Assembly (NCBI RefSeq): GCF_012910715.1
Contig: NZ_JABBHF010000004.1
Location: 124,001 to 188,000 of the forward strand
Length of the DNA: 64,000 nucleotides
Direction: 5' to 3'
Origin: Flavivirga algicola
Lineage (GTDB): Bacteria > Bacteroidota > Bacteroidia > Flavobacteriales > Flavobacteriaceae
Under the pieces are notes generated by a model. That model did no database searches. It saw nothing but the letters and a program-made list of their open reading frames with translations, and had not been told where the DNA came from. Made by a program: the position numbers and the translations under genes. Of this stretch, positions 42,320 through 50,689 are shown piece by piece; positions within the stretch are counted from its first letter, which is position 1; each line of letters opens with the position of its first letter.

Positions 42320-44275
42320 TTAGAATTTCCAAATGGCATAAAACTGCCAATAATTAAAACTGTCTTCAAAATTCATAACATAACGGGCACCTAAACTTGG
42401 ACCAATTCTAGCGAAACCAGCTGTAGCCTCAAATAACAAGCCTGTTCTTAAATTGCTAAAAGAATTCGTAGTGCTAAACATGTCTTCCTCGGCATCCATA
42501 ATTGGAAAGTCTGGAGAATCACCTTCAAACTGTTCTATTAAAATATGGCGCTCTTTTTTTTCATTTAAAGAGATGGTATTTTGTAAACCGGCACCCAAAC
42601 CAAAATAATTATTGATATTATATCTGATTAAAACAGGGATATCCCAGTCGATATTCTCATACGATGCATTGGTCGTTGTCCGTTGAAAAAAACGAAAACC
42701 CTGAGGACCATCTTGAATAAATTCTTCAACAACATTGGTTTCGGCATCATAGTTATGCAAATTATTCATAAGCTCTATTTGCCAATACCACCTATAGGAC
42801 TTATAAGGAGATAAGGTGGCGCCAAAAAAGTAACTTTCAGAATTTTTTAAGTCGCTAAAAGAATTAAAACCAACCTTGGCACCAATGGATATACCAGGTA
42901 GAAAACGAGTGGTTGCGTAGTTAGTGATAATTGGGTCGTTTTTATCAAAAATAATAGCAGTTCTACTTTTGGTCTTCTTCTTATGAAAATCTTTGGCAAA
43001 CTTAATCTTGTATTTTACAAATCCTTTTGTAGAATCGTATTCTTTTACATTTTTTTGTTCGCTTCCAGGGAGATAAATATTTTTAAAAGTAAAAATAGCT
43101 TGAGTATCTGTAAATGTGGTATCCAAGCAACTATAAAGGACTTCCTGTTTGGGGCATATATCACATTTAGGATACATATCTACAACTTTTAAAGTCGATT
43201 TGTCCAGCATTTCAGGAATATCGGTTTCCAATCGTATAGTTCTTGCTGGTCCTTCTCCATTATTCTGAAATTTGATTTTATATTTTAAGGTTTTAAAACG
43301 CACCAATCTATAATTCATAAAGGTGCCATTTGATGACATTTTGTTAGGATCGTGTGAAGTGACAATTTCCATTTCCATGTCTTTCACTTTGTGATTGTCG
43401 TAATTGTCATCAGGAATATAAATACCACGAACCGATATAATGGCACTGGTATCTTTAACCATCTCAGGTGTCGTTTTTAAACTGAAAAAGATATGACGCT
43501 CTTCATCAGGTTGCATATTATCGAATTCCAACAGACTCCAATCTTTGTAATATGCTTTAGATTCTGAAATAGTTAGTGGCAAATTGGTCTTTTCTGTCGA
43601 ATCTTGTAATGTCATACTTGATTTAATAATATCCTTATTTAAGGAAGCTAAGTAAGAGTCATCATCAATATTATTAGTATATGCAAAGCCATCATCTAAA
43701 ATGCTTCTCTCATTATGATGGGTTCTGGTTTCTAACAATTCAAAATTATTGGCTTTGTACTTAAGCTCATTATAGAAGAGGTATATTTTTCCGTTAGTTA
43801 CATAGTCCTTATTGTTTTTATAGCTCATTATGGCGACTATTTCTTCTTCAGGAATGGGTTCACGGTTGCGTTTTAATGCAAAGTCCACATCCATGATTGC
43901 CAGATCTTGATAGTCGGTTGTAATAGTATTAACAACTATTTTTTTAGGTCTTGATTTAGGCGGTTTACCTGTATCGTAATTATTAGTGGCCCATAACTTT
44001 ACTTCATATTCACCTTTGTTTTTATAAACATGTTTTGGTTTTTCCTCGGTACTATAATGCCCGTCACCAAATTCCCAGTAATGCGTGTAAAATGTTTTTG
44101 GCGCACCAGCAATTTGATTTAGGGCTGGTGTTTCTGGAATGAAAAATGTTTCGTTACCATTTGTCACGCTCTTAATAGTTGCCGTTCTTGTAAGGGTATC
44201 GTTTACAAGCAATCTTTGGGAGTAACTATATGCACATAAAAAAGAAAAGCAAATAAAAAGGAATCGTTTATCCAT
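42320..44275 (-). CDS. PKD-domain protein with C-terminal outer-membrane barrel
   Basis: 651 residues from ATG 44275 (signal peptide ending SYSQ); an upstream ATG at 44338 adds an unlikely extension. The PKD domain is near residues 55-115 (YWEFGDG, HVYKNKGEYEVKLWATN). The middle has a conserved-type beta region with TSHDPNKMSSNG and KFQNNGEGPARTIRLETDIP (DUF11/adhesin-like), plus four cysteines in CDICPKQ...LYSC. The last about 180 residues are a beta barrel (PGISIGAKVGF ... YWQFYAIWKF). First gene of an operon with the CHAT protease and the retropepsin. Function unknown; possibly an outer-membrane sensor or substrate. Confidence 0.8.
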   Translation of the reverse strand: MDKRFLFICFSFLCAYSYSQRLLVNDTLTRTATIKSVTNGNETFFIPETPALNQIAGAPKTFYTHYWEFGDGHYSTEEKPKHVYKNKGEYEVKLWATNNYDTGKPPKSRPKKIVVNTITTDYQDLAIMDVDFALKRNREPIPEEEIVAIMSYKNNKDYVTNGKIYLFYNELKYKANNFELLETRTHHNERSILDDGFAYTNNIDDDSYLASLNKDIIKSSMTLQDSTEKTNLPLTISESKAYYKDWSLLEFDNMQPDEERHIFFSLKTTPEMVKDTSAIISVRGIYIPDDNYDNHKVKDMEMEIVTSHDPNKMSSNGTFMNYRLVRFKTLKYKIKFQNNGEGPARTIRLETDIPEMLDKSTLKVVDMYPKCDICPKQEVLYSCLDTTFTDTQAIFTFKNIYLPGSEQKNVKEYDSTKGFVKYKIKFAKDFHKKKTKSRTAIIFDKNDPIITNYATTRFLPGISIGAKVGFNSFSDLKNSESYFFGATLSPYKSYRWYWQIELMNNLHNYDAETNVVEEFIQDGPQGFRFFQRTTTNASYENIDWDIPVLIRYNINNYFGLGAGLQNTISLNEKKERHILIEQFEGDSPDFPIMDAEEDMFSTTNSFSNLRTGLLFEATAGFARIGPSLGARYVMNFEDSFNYWQFYAIWKF

Positions 44276-44344
44276 GGAAATAAGGTTAATAGATTTTAAA
44301 TATACAAAAAGTGTCATTTTAAAGCCGTTTCGTATCATTATAAC

Positions 44345-44446
44345 TCATGATGAAAAACAAAGATGAGATATAATCATTAAAATATTGGCGAGTAATACCG
44401 ATATAATAATAGCGATTATAGTAGATATTGCATTTGTTTTTTTCAT
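44345..44446 (-). CDS. Candidate 33-residue single-span membrane protein
   Basis: An ATG-to-TGA frame of 33 residues: MKKTNAIST followed by one hydrophobic helix (about 10-27) and a short tail ending SHLCFSS. It sits just upstream of the PKD/CHAT operon on the same strand, 70 bp before that start. Same size and topology as the frame at 38034, but no sequence similarity. It may be a real small protein or a chance frame. Confidence 0.35.
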   Translation of the reverse strand: MKKTNAISTIIAIIISVLLANILMIISHLCFSS

Positions 44447-44708
44447 GATGCTATTTATAATGATATACAGAGCCTCTACATTTTGTTACCTCTTTTAATT
44501 AAAAAAATAGAATAATTGTTTGCCTTGTTATATGTTTTTTTGATAATTATAATATACGTCTGTAATCTGTTTTGTTATATTTGAGTACATATTAATAAGA
44601 ATGATTCTTTGTTTTTAAACATTGTATCATTTAAAAAATAACATAACCAGAACTCAATCTAATATGTTTTAAGCGGTGTATTATACCCAATTAAAACTAT
44701 TTCTATTA

Positions 44709-44914
44709 ATGAAATATATAACTGTATTTTTTGCGTTTACATTAGTAATTTCACCTCAAATCCACACTGTCTGAACCAAATAATTGAAGATGGAATTGAG
44801 TTGGGGGAACACCTTTAATGGAAAACTATTCTAATTAAAAGATAAAACTGTTTACAACTAAAAAGAGGGTGAAAAATACTAAAAACCTACTTTGAAGAAC
44901 TTAAAAATAAGGCT
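44709..44914 (+). pseudogene. Decayed 5' part of a gene (signal peptide and in-frame traces)
   Basis: ATG 44709 opens a 21-residue frame that is a good signal peptide (MKYITVFFAFTLVISPQIHT) and ends at TGA 44772. One base back, the frame of the downstream gene reads LNQIIEDGIELGEHL before a stop. After two more stops it runs KILKTYFEELKNKAM straight into the start at 44915. This looks like a secreted-protein gene broken by a frameshift and stops. Weak evidence; short segments only. Confidence 0.3.
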
Positions 44915-45331
44915 ATGAGCATGTTGAAGCATTTGCAATCAATGAAATTATATGAAATCGAATCGTTACCAGAAAGAATAGAAAATTTCCACCTTTCTGA
45001 GGTAAATAATTATGATGAATATATACTAGAAGAACCTCCGCGTTTTTTTTCTGAAGATGAGCAGGCATGGATAGATTTTTCAGTCAAAGAAGTGAAATAT
45101 CTAATAAATGCTCATGAGGATATGATTATTAGTGAATCAAAAAAAGATAATAAAAAATATATGCCAATTGCTGGAATACAAGATCTCATAGATTTTTTTG
45201 CCATTGATGTTAGTGATGATAAGTGCCCTGTTTATTATGGAGATATTGAAGATGGTGAATTTAGAAGGGAGTCTAGCTCTTTGGATGATTTTTTAAGATA
45301 TTATATAAGAAAGGGAGATCCTGAAATATAA
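44915..45331 (+). CDS. Hypothetical protein, possibly SUKH/SMI1-KNR4-like
   Basis: 138 residues, acidic, no signal peptide. The C-terminal part CPVYYGDIEDGEFRRESSSLDDFLRYYI recalls the end of SUKH (SMI1/KNR4) domains, where a PVYY..D..G segment precedes a sFeeFL helix; the N-terminal half does not show the family's GLP motif, so the call is tentative. Coding-like sequence extends upstream in frame without a start codon, so the gene may be the 3' remnant of a longer one. A terminator follows. If SUKH, it could be an immunity-type protein, but no toxin gene is near. Confidence 0.55.
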   Translation: MSMLKHLQSMKLYEIESLPERIENFHLSEVNNYDEYILEEPPRFFSEDEQAWIDFSVKEVKYLINAHEDMIISESKKDNKKYMPIAGIQDLIDFFAIDVSDDKCPVYYGDIEDGEFRRESSSLDDFLRYYIRKGDPEI

Positions 45332-45359
45332 TTTTGAAACACAAAAAATAAGATATAAA

Positions 45360-45390
45360 AAACCAGAAACTATAAATAAGTTTCTGGTTT
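45360..45390. terminator. Terminator between convergent genes
   Basis: Perfect 11-bp stem AAACCAGAAAC / GTTTCTGGTTT with a 9-nt loop, A-rich and T-rich ends; works for the plus-strand gene and possibly for the minus-strand lipoprotein gene as well. Confidence 0.75.
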
Positions 45391-45455
45391 AATACCCAAG
45401 ATTAACAATTAAAGTTAACCCTTTATAAGTAGGAAATCAAAAAAAAAGCAGATGT

Positions 45456-46487
45456 TTATGGTAAACCATTAATAATGGTTGTTAATTGTGCTTCTGTAGC
45501 TATTGATGTGTCGCCCTCTGTAAACGTTACAACACCATTTTCAGTAATCGTTACCGCTTTTATAGCATATTTCCAGTTCTCACCATCTTCAGTTGCAAAA
45601 ATAATGTGACACTCTAATCCAATTGGGATAAGACCATAATGCTCGCTAAATAAACCTGTTTCAGAATCGTAAGTGTCTAAATTTGCTAAGCCAGCATCTT
45701 CCCCATCATATGAGATATAAACAGCGCTATTTGTATTGTCATATCCTTCAGGTACAGCTACTAAGATGGTTGTTTTTGGACGTGGGTCATTATAAAAACG
45801 GTCTACGTTAGACCACCCAAACGATTGGAAAAAACCATAATATTGATTGCCTTCACCAAATACGCCACCTTCACCTTGAGCTCCGTCGCGTTCTACTTCA
45901 TCCCAGGCGAGGTTGCCGTCTTGGTCTATAACGCCTTCCCAAAGTGTCATATCATTATCTACACCTCCAGTTAAATCTGCTGGAATTTGCATTTGAAACC
46001 CACAAGTCGTTTCTAAAGAAACACCATTTTGAGTCGCATCTACAAAAAATTCGCCTCCAGAAATAAGCAGTCCTTTGTCTCCATTTGGCAGCATTCCCAT
46101 AGTAGGTTTGTTTGTTGTAAGCATACTACCTTTGTCAAAGAGCTCAACGAATTCTACGTCTACTGTTCCTGTAACAGCCTCTCCGTTTAAGGTCAAACAA
46201 GAGCTGCTAATAAAAATTTGTACACCCTTTTCAGATGTAAGCATGATGTTTCCGTCGTCAGTATTAAACTGAAATGTTTGTGTTAAGTTTTCTAAAGCGG
46301 CTTCTTTTATTTTGTTAAAATCTTCAGCAGTTGGACGGATTAGAATATCACCGTCATTGTCGTCGTTTTTTGTACAGCTTGTCAATAACAAAGCTGATAT
46401 TAAAACGATTCCAAAAATGTTTTTAAAATGTTTACTCACAATATTAATATTGTTTAAGTGTTCGCGAAATTGTTTTGAAATTTTCAT
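45456..46487 (-). CDS. Lipoprotein of unknown function with duplicated leader
   Basis: 343 residues. An unusual 18-residue leader (MKISKQFREHLNNINIVS) precedes a lipoprotein signal (LLLTSC, Cys38). The mature part is all-beta: GNIMLTSEKGVQIFISSSCLTLNGEAVTG...VEFVELFDKGSMLTTNKPTMG, then QMQIPADLTG and WEGVIDQDGNLAWDE, a layout seen in other Bacteroidota lipoproteins of unknown function. The next gene upstream (46569-47063) begins with nearly the same leader. A terminator lies between the two, so it probably has its own promoter. Confidence 0.8.
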   Translation of the reverse strand: MKISKQFREHLNNINIVSKHFKNIFGIVLISALLLTSCTKNDDNDGDILIRPTAEDFNKIKEAALENLTQTFQFNTDDGNIMLTSEKGVQIFISSSCLTLNGEAVTGTVDVEFVELFDKGSMLTTNKPTMGMLPNGDKGLLISGGEFFVDATQNGVSLETTCGFQMQIPADLTGGVDNDMTLWEGVIDQDGNLAWDEVERDGAQGEGGVFGEGNQYYGFFQSFGWSNVDRFYNDPRPKTTILVAVPEGYDNTNSAVYISYDGEDAGLANLDTYDSETGLFSEHYGLIPIGLECHIIFATEDGENWKYAIKAVTITENGVVTFTEGDTSIATEAQLTTIINGLP

Positions 46488-46525
46488 GATTAATTGGGTT
46501 TAAAATTTATTATTCAAGTTTAAAT

Positions 46526-46555
46526 AAACAGGGCAACTGTTTTGTTACCCTGTTT
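46526..46555 (-). terminator. Terminator between the two leader-sharing genes
   Basis: 12-bp stem on the minus strand, AAACAGGGTAAC / GTTGCCCTGTTT with one wobble pair, 6-nt loop; 14 bp after the stop of the upstream gene. Confidence 0.75.
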
Positions 46556-46568
46556 CGACAATTATTTT

Positions 46569-47063
46569 TTATTGTTGAGGTTGACTGATTATTTTTTTGG
46601 ACACAATAACATCGCCAGAAGATACTAGTTGCATCATTTTATATGCGTATGCTTCTGTTGAAGAATATCCTTTAGCAAACCCTGTTGCAGTTTCAACTTC
46701 CCAGAAATAATTTCTTTTAGAGTTGTTTTTTGCTTCTATCTTCAAAACAAAGAAGCTTTCAATTTTTGAGGCTCTTATAATTTCTCCAGAGCTTGTTAAA
46801 AAAATCATTCGCTTTGCATCTTCTATAGAAAATGAAGTTCCAGAATAAACACCTTTATCGGTTTCTACTTTCCAATCATAAACTTTAACTAAGTTTTCAT
46901 TTGTAATGTTTGTACTATGAGCTGTTGTGCTAAGGTGAGATGTTGAAGTTGTGGCATGAACGTTTAGTATTGATAAAACTACAGTACCTATAATTAAAAA
47001 GGATTTTTTGCTCACGTTATTAAGATTGCTTAAGTATTCGTGAAATTGTTTTGAAATTTTCAT
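46569..47063 (-). CDS. Exported protein with two 40-residue repeats
   Basis: 164 residues. Leader MKISKQFHEYLSNLNNVSK is shared with the downstream lipoprotein, then comes a signal peptide (ending NVHAT). The mature part has two repeats of about 40 residues: YDWKVETDKGVYSGTSFS..DAKRM and YFWEVETATGFAKGYSSTEAYAYKM, each ending SSGxxIxxSKI. The repeats look like a small beta-alpha unit (W-V-E-T-G-x-a-x-G...A...M). Function unknown. It is divergent from an ECF sigma gene and may be one of its targets (inference). Confidence 0.8.
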   Translation of the reverse strand: MKISKQFHEYLSNLNNVSKKSFLIIGTVVLSILNVHATTSTSHLSTTAHSTNITNENLVKVYDWKVETDKGVYSGTSFSIEDAKRMIFLTSSGEIIRASKIESFFVLKIEAKNNSKRNYFWEVETATGFAKGYSSTEAYAYKMMQLVSSGDVIVSKKIISQPQQ

Positions 47064-47193
47064 GATTTCTAATTTTTATGGATTAATTAAAATGTTTCAG
47101 TATTTTACTGTGACACCCTTATATCAAATCCATTTAAAAATTGTTACCCTTTTATTTCAAAGTTTTTTACTTTAGTAGCAAATACAAGGGTTA

Positions 47194-47775
47194 ATGAGTG
47201 AAAAAAAAATACACGAAGACCAAAAATATATAGACGGATTACTTAAAAATAACTCGTTTATTATACAGGCTATCTATGATAAGTTTGTTCCTAAAGTAAT
47301 TAACTATATAAGGCAGAATAGTGGAGATAATGATAAGGCCCAAGATGTTATACAGGATACTTTAATAACAATTTATAATCAAGCAAGCCAAAAGAAATTA
47401 CAACTCACTTGTCCGTTTGATGCCTATTTCTTTTTGTTATGCAAAAGGAAGTGGTTGAATGAATTAAAAAAATCTTCTAATAAAGAGGTAACAATTAATG
47501 AAGACGTTTTATCTAAAGGTGACGACGCTCAAGAACTTGCTTTTGAAACATCTGTATTTGGTGAGAAACAAGCTTTATTTACAGAAATGTTTCAAAAACT
47601 TGGAACTGCTTGTAAAGATTTATTAACGGCTACTTTTAAAATAAAATCAATGGAGGAGGTAGCAAAAAGTTTAGGTGTAACATATGCCTATGCTAGAAAA
47701 AAGAAATCTTTATGTATTGGTAAATTAACAGAGCTGGTTCGAGAGTCACCAAAATTTAACCAACTTAATAATTAA
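47194..47775 (+). CDS. ECF-type sigma-70 family sigma factor
   Basis: 193 residues. Region 2 has IYDKFVPKVINYIRQNSGDNDKAQDVIQDTLITIYNQ and CPFDAYFFLLCKRKWLNELKK; region 4 has LTATFKIKSMEEVAKSLGVTYAYARKKKSLCIGKL, an HTH variant. No anti-sigma of the FecR type follows; instead, 5 bp later, a single-span TPR protein gene starts. The divergent exported-protein genes upstream may be its regulon. Normal length. Confidence 0.9.
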   Translation: MSEKKIHEDQKYIDGLLKNNSFIIQAIYDKFVPKVINYIRQNSGDNDKAQDVIQDTLITIYNQASQKKLQLTCPFDAYFFLLCKRKWLNELKKSSNKEVTINEDVLSKGDDAQELAFETSVFGEKQALFTEMFQKLGTACKDLLTATFKIKSMEEVAKSLGVTYAYARKKKSLCIGKLTELVRESPKFNQLNN

Positions 47776-47780
47776 TAGCC

Positions 47781-48518
47781 ATGGAAGAAGATCAGAATTA
47801 CATATTATTTGAACCCTACTTATCTAAAGAATTATCTCAAGATGACATAACAGCTTTTGAGTCACGATTAAAAAATGAATCGGATTTTAATCAAGCATTT
47901 AATACATATAAAGAACTGTCTTCTTTTTTAGAACATAAATTTGAAGAAGAAGCTGCCTCAAATGCATTTCAGAATAATTTAAAAAACATTTCTAATAGGT
48001 ATTTTGAAAAGCAAAAAACGTCTAAAAAAACAGAGCGCTTTAAACTCTGGCAACTTGCCATAGCCGCAAGTGTTGTTTTATTAATAGGAATCTTTACGTT
48101 CAACAATTTCTCTAGTCCGACTTTTAGTGATTATAATAATTATGAAACCATTAGTTTGACCGTAAGAGGTAAACAAGAAACACTTTTAAAAACCGCCGAG
48201 AACGCTTTTAATAATAGAAATTTTGCTGAGGCAGAAACTGCTTTTAGTCAGTTATTAGCCAAAGACGATTCAAATAAAGAATTACAATTATATAAAGGGA
48301 TTACATTATTAGAGTTAGATAAATTTGCTGAAGCCGATAATCTATTCGGTAAACTTTCTAATAGCCCATCGGTTTATAAAAACAAAGCCACCTGGTATTT
48401 GGCTTTAAGTAAATTGAAGCAGAAAGATTATGATGCCTGTTTAGAAATATTGAAAACCGTACCTGAAGATGCAGATGATTATTTACAAGCACAACAGCTT
48501 ATTAATGAATTGGATTAA
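47781..48518 (+). CDS. Single-span membrane protein with periplasmic TPRs, putative anti-sigma partner
   Basis: 245 residues: acidic cytoplasmic N-terminal half (ESRLKNESDFNQAFNTYKEL), one membrane helix (about 90-108), then TPR-like helices (NAFNNRNFAEAETAFSQLLAKDDSNKELQLYKGITLLELDKFAEADNLF ... KQKDYDACLEILK). Starting 5 bp after the sigma gene, it is placed where an anti-sigma factor usually is; the N-terminal part resembles zinc-less anti-sigma cytoplasmic domains only loosely. Anti-sigma role is inference. Confidence 0.8.
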   Translation: MEEDQNYILFEPYLSKELSQDDITAFESRLKNESDFNQAFNTYKELSSFLEHKFEEEAASNAFQNNLKNISNRYFEKQKTSKKTERFKLWQLAIAASVVLLIGIFTFNNFSSPTFSDYNNYETISLTVRGKQETLLKTAENAFNNRNFAEAETAFSQLLAKDDSNKELQLYKGITLLELDKFAEADNLFGKLSNSPSVYKNKATWYLALSKLKQKDYDACLEILKTVPEDADDYLQAQQLINELD

Positions 48519-48648
48519 GGTTTGCATGGTCTCAGAAATCTTGTTGGTTTTATTTTAAAATAAAGATGTTTCAAGTCTATCAGTTTTTTCATTGGTGAAA
48601 GTTTGTGAAATTGGTACCAAACTTTAAATACTTCATTATTTTTGTCAA

Positions 48649-49416
48649 ATGATTATCACAGATACGCACACCCATTTATATAGCGAAGCATTTGATGAAG
48701 ATAGAAACGAGATGATAGATCGTGCTATAACGCAAGGAGTTTCCAGGTTTTTTATCCCAGCCATAGATTCTGGGTACACAGAAGCGATGCTTCAGCTTGA
48801 AGAAGACTATCCTAATAATATGTTTTTAATGATGGGGTTGCACCCTACACATGTAAAAGACAATTATAAAGAAGAGTTAAAACATGTCGAAGACATGCTC
48901 GCAAAACGACATTTTTATGCGGTGGGCGAAATAGGTATTGATTTATATTGGGATACATCAACATTAGGAATTCAACAAGAAGCATTCAAACATCAAATTA
49001 AGCTTGCGAAACAATATAAACTACCAATAGTTATACATTGTAGGGAAGCATTTGATGAAATATTTGAAGTTTTGGAAGCAGAAAAAAGTGATGACTTATT
49101 CGGTATTTTTCACTGTTTTACAGGAACACTAGAGCAGGCACATCAAGCTATTTCTTATAATATGAAATTAGGTATAGGAGGTGTCGTGACTTTTAAGAAC
49201 GGAAAGATCGATACCTTTTTAAGCCAAATAGACATAAAACATCTTGTTTTAGAGACAGATGCTCCTTATCTGGCACCTGTACCATATAGGGGAAAGCGAA
49301 ATGAAAGTACTTATGTTATAAAGGTATTGGAAAAACTAGCAGATATATATGATGTATCTTTAGAAGAGATAGCGGCAATAACGACCCAGAATTCTAAAGA
49401 TGTTTTTAAGGTATAA
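48649..49416 (+). CDS. tatD: TatD-family metal-dependent hydrolase
   Basis: 255 residues, TIM-barrel amidohydrolase. Metal ligands: DTHTHLY (His-x-His), GEIGIDLYWD (Glu), VIHCREAF (His), IFHCFTG (His) and LETDAPYLAP (Asp). TatD proteins are 3'-5' DNases or related quality-control enzymes. ansA starts 3 bp after its stop. All ligands present. Confidence 0.94.
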   Translation: MIITDTHTHLYSEAFDEDRNEMIDRAITQGVSRFFIPAIDSGYTEAMLQLEEDYPNNMFLMMGLHPTHVKDNYKEELKHVEDMLAKRHFYAVGEIGIDLYWDTSTLGIQQEAFKHQIKLAKQYKLPIVIHCREAFDEIFEVLEAEKSDDLFGIFHCFTGTLEQAHQAISYNMKLGIGGVVTFKNGKIDTFLSQIDIKHLVLETDAPYLAPVPYRGKRNESTYVIKVLEKLADIYDVSLEEIAAITTQNSKDVFKV

Positions 49417-49419
49417 CAT

Positions 49420-50451
49420 ATGGGCAATATAAAACCAAAAATATTACTAATATATACGGGTGGTACCATTGGTATGGTTAAAGATTTTAAAACAGGGGCA
49501 CTACGTGCATTCGATTTTAAAACGCTTTTAGAAAAAATTCCTGAATTACAGCTTTTAGATTGTAATATAGATACAACATCATTTAAAGAACCTATAGACT
49601 CAAGTAATATGAATCCAAAATATTGGGTTCAAATTGCAGAGTTAATAGAAACTAATTATAATGATTTTGATGGTTTTGTGGTTTTACACGGTAGCGATAC
49701 CATGAGCTATACTGCCTCGGCTTTGAGTTTTATGTTAGAAAATTTAGCCAAGCCAGTTATATTTACTGGAGCCCAATTACCAATAGGTTATTTAAGAACC
49801 GATGCCAAGGAAAACCTAATTACATCTATACATGTTGCTTCATTGCAAAGCAAGCGAAAGCCATTAATTAGGGAAGTATGTTTGTATTTTGAATATAAGC
49901 TATATAGGGCAAATAGAACTACAAAAATAAATGCCGAACATTTTGAGGCTTTTGCATCTTTAAACTATCCCGATTTGGCAGAGTCTGGTGTTCATTTAAA
50001 AGTTAATGAAGAATATTTATTTAAACCCGATTTAAATAAAGCTTTAAAGGTTCACAAACAATTAGACAGTAATATAGCATTAATAAAACTCTTTCCAGGC
50101 ATTACAGAAAATGTATTACAAAGTATTTTCGATACTTCGGGTTTGAAAGCTATTATCATTGAAACCTACGGCGCTGGAAATTGTACAACCGAGAAGTGGT
50201 TTCTTAATATATTAAAAGAAAGTATTTTAAGAGGAATGTATATAATAAATGTTACTCAATGCTCAGGCGGAAGCGTCATGATGGGGCGTTATGAAACGAG
50301 TAATGAACTAAAAAAGATAGGCGTTATTTCTGGAAAAGATATCACAACAGAGGCTGCAATAAGTAAATTAATGTATTTATTAGGACAAAATATTACAGGT
50401 AACAACCTCAAAACCATCTATGAATCCCCCCTAAGAGGGGAAATGTCTTAA
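49420..50451 (+). CDS. ansA: Type I asparaginase
   Basis: 343 residues, cytosolic L-asparaginase (asparagine to aspartate and ammonia). Both catalytic threonine motifs are present: YTGGTIGMV (residues near 15-20) and VVLHGSDTMSYTASALSFML, plus KPVIFTGAQLPIG. C-terminal QCSGGSVMMGRYE. No signal peptide, as expected for type I. It follows tatD with a 3-bp gap. Confidence 0.94.
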   Translation: MGNIKPKILLIYTGGTIGMVKDFKTGALRAFDFKTLLEKIPELQLLDCNIDTTSFKEPIDSSNMNPKYWVQIAELIETNYNDFDGFVVLHGSDTMSYTASALSFMLENLAKPVIFTGAQLPIGYLRTDAKENLITSIHVASLQSKRKPLIREVCLYFEYKLYRANRTTKINAEHFEAFASLNYPDLAESGVHLKVNEEYLFKPDLNKALKVHKQLDSNIALIKLFPGITENVLQSIFDTSGLKAIIIETYGAGNCTTEKWFLNILKESILRGMYIINVTQCSGGSVMMGRYETSNELKKIGVISGKDITTEAAISKLMYLLGQNITGNNLKTIYESPLRGEMS

Positions 50452-50528
50452 AATTAACTCTCAAAATTTTAACGTTCGAAGATTTTTTTGTTATTTGAGC
50501 CCCTGTAATTAGAATGTAACAAAATTAC

Positions 50529-50616
50529 AGAGAGGTGGCCGAGTGGTCGAAGGCGCACGCCTGGAAAGTGTGTATACGTCAAAAGCGTATCGAGGGTTCG
50601 AATCCCTTCCTCTCTG
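50529..50616 (+). tRNA. tRNA-Ser (GGA)
   Basis: 88-nt type II tRNA: acceptor stem AGAGAGG / CCTCTCT, D-arm GGCCGAGTGGTCGAAGGC, anticodon loop CTGGAAA with anticodon GGA at 50563-50565, long variable arm (ATACGTCAAAAGCGTAT), T-loop GGTTCGAATCC, discriminator G. CCA is not encoded. The long variable arm and GGA fix the identity as serine. Confidence 0.95.
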
Positions 50617-50689
50617 CTGTTATTTTATTCTTAATTGCTTTTTTTTTAATATCTTTAACACTTTAACTAATATTTTTAAGATCTAGAAC

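Larger units (their letters stand above)
44276..44914. other. Gene-poor region with small ORF and gene remnant
   Basis: About 640 bp. It holds the promoter region of the PKD/CHAT operon (a minus-strand TATATTTA box near 44300), a 33-residue membrane ORF (44345-44446, minus) and, from 44709, traces of a decayed gene leading into the gene at 44915. Otherwise nothing seen. Confidence 0.5.

Noticed and set aside
45456-47063. Tandem gene duplication of the two leader-sharing proteins
   Set aside because: Only the first about 19 residues match; mature parts are unrelated, so it is leader sharing, not gene duplication.
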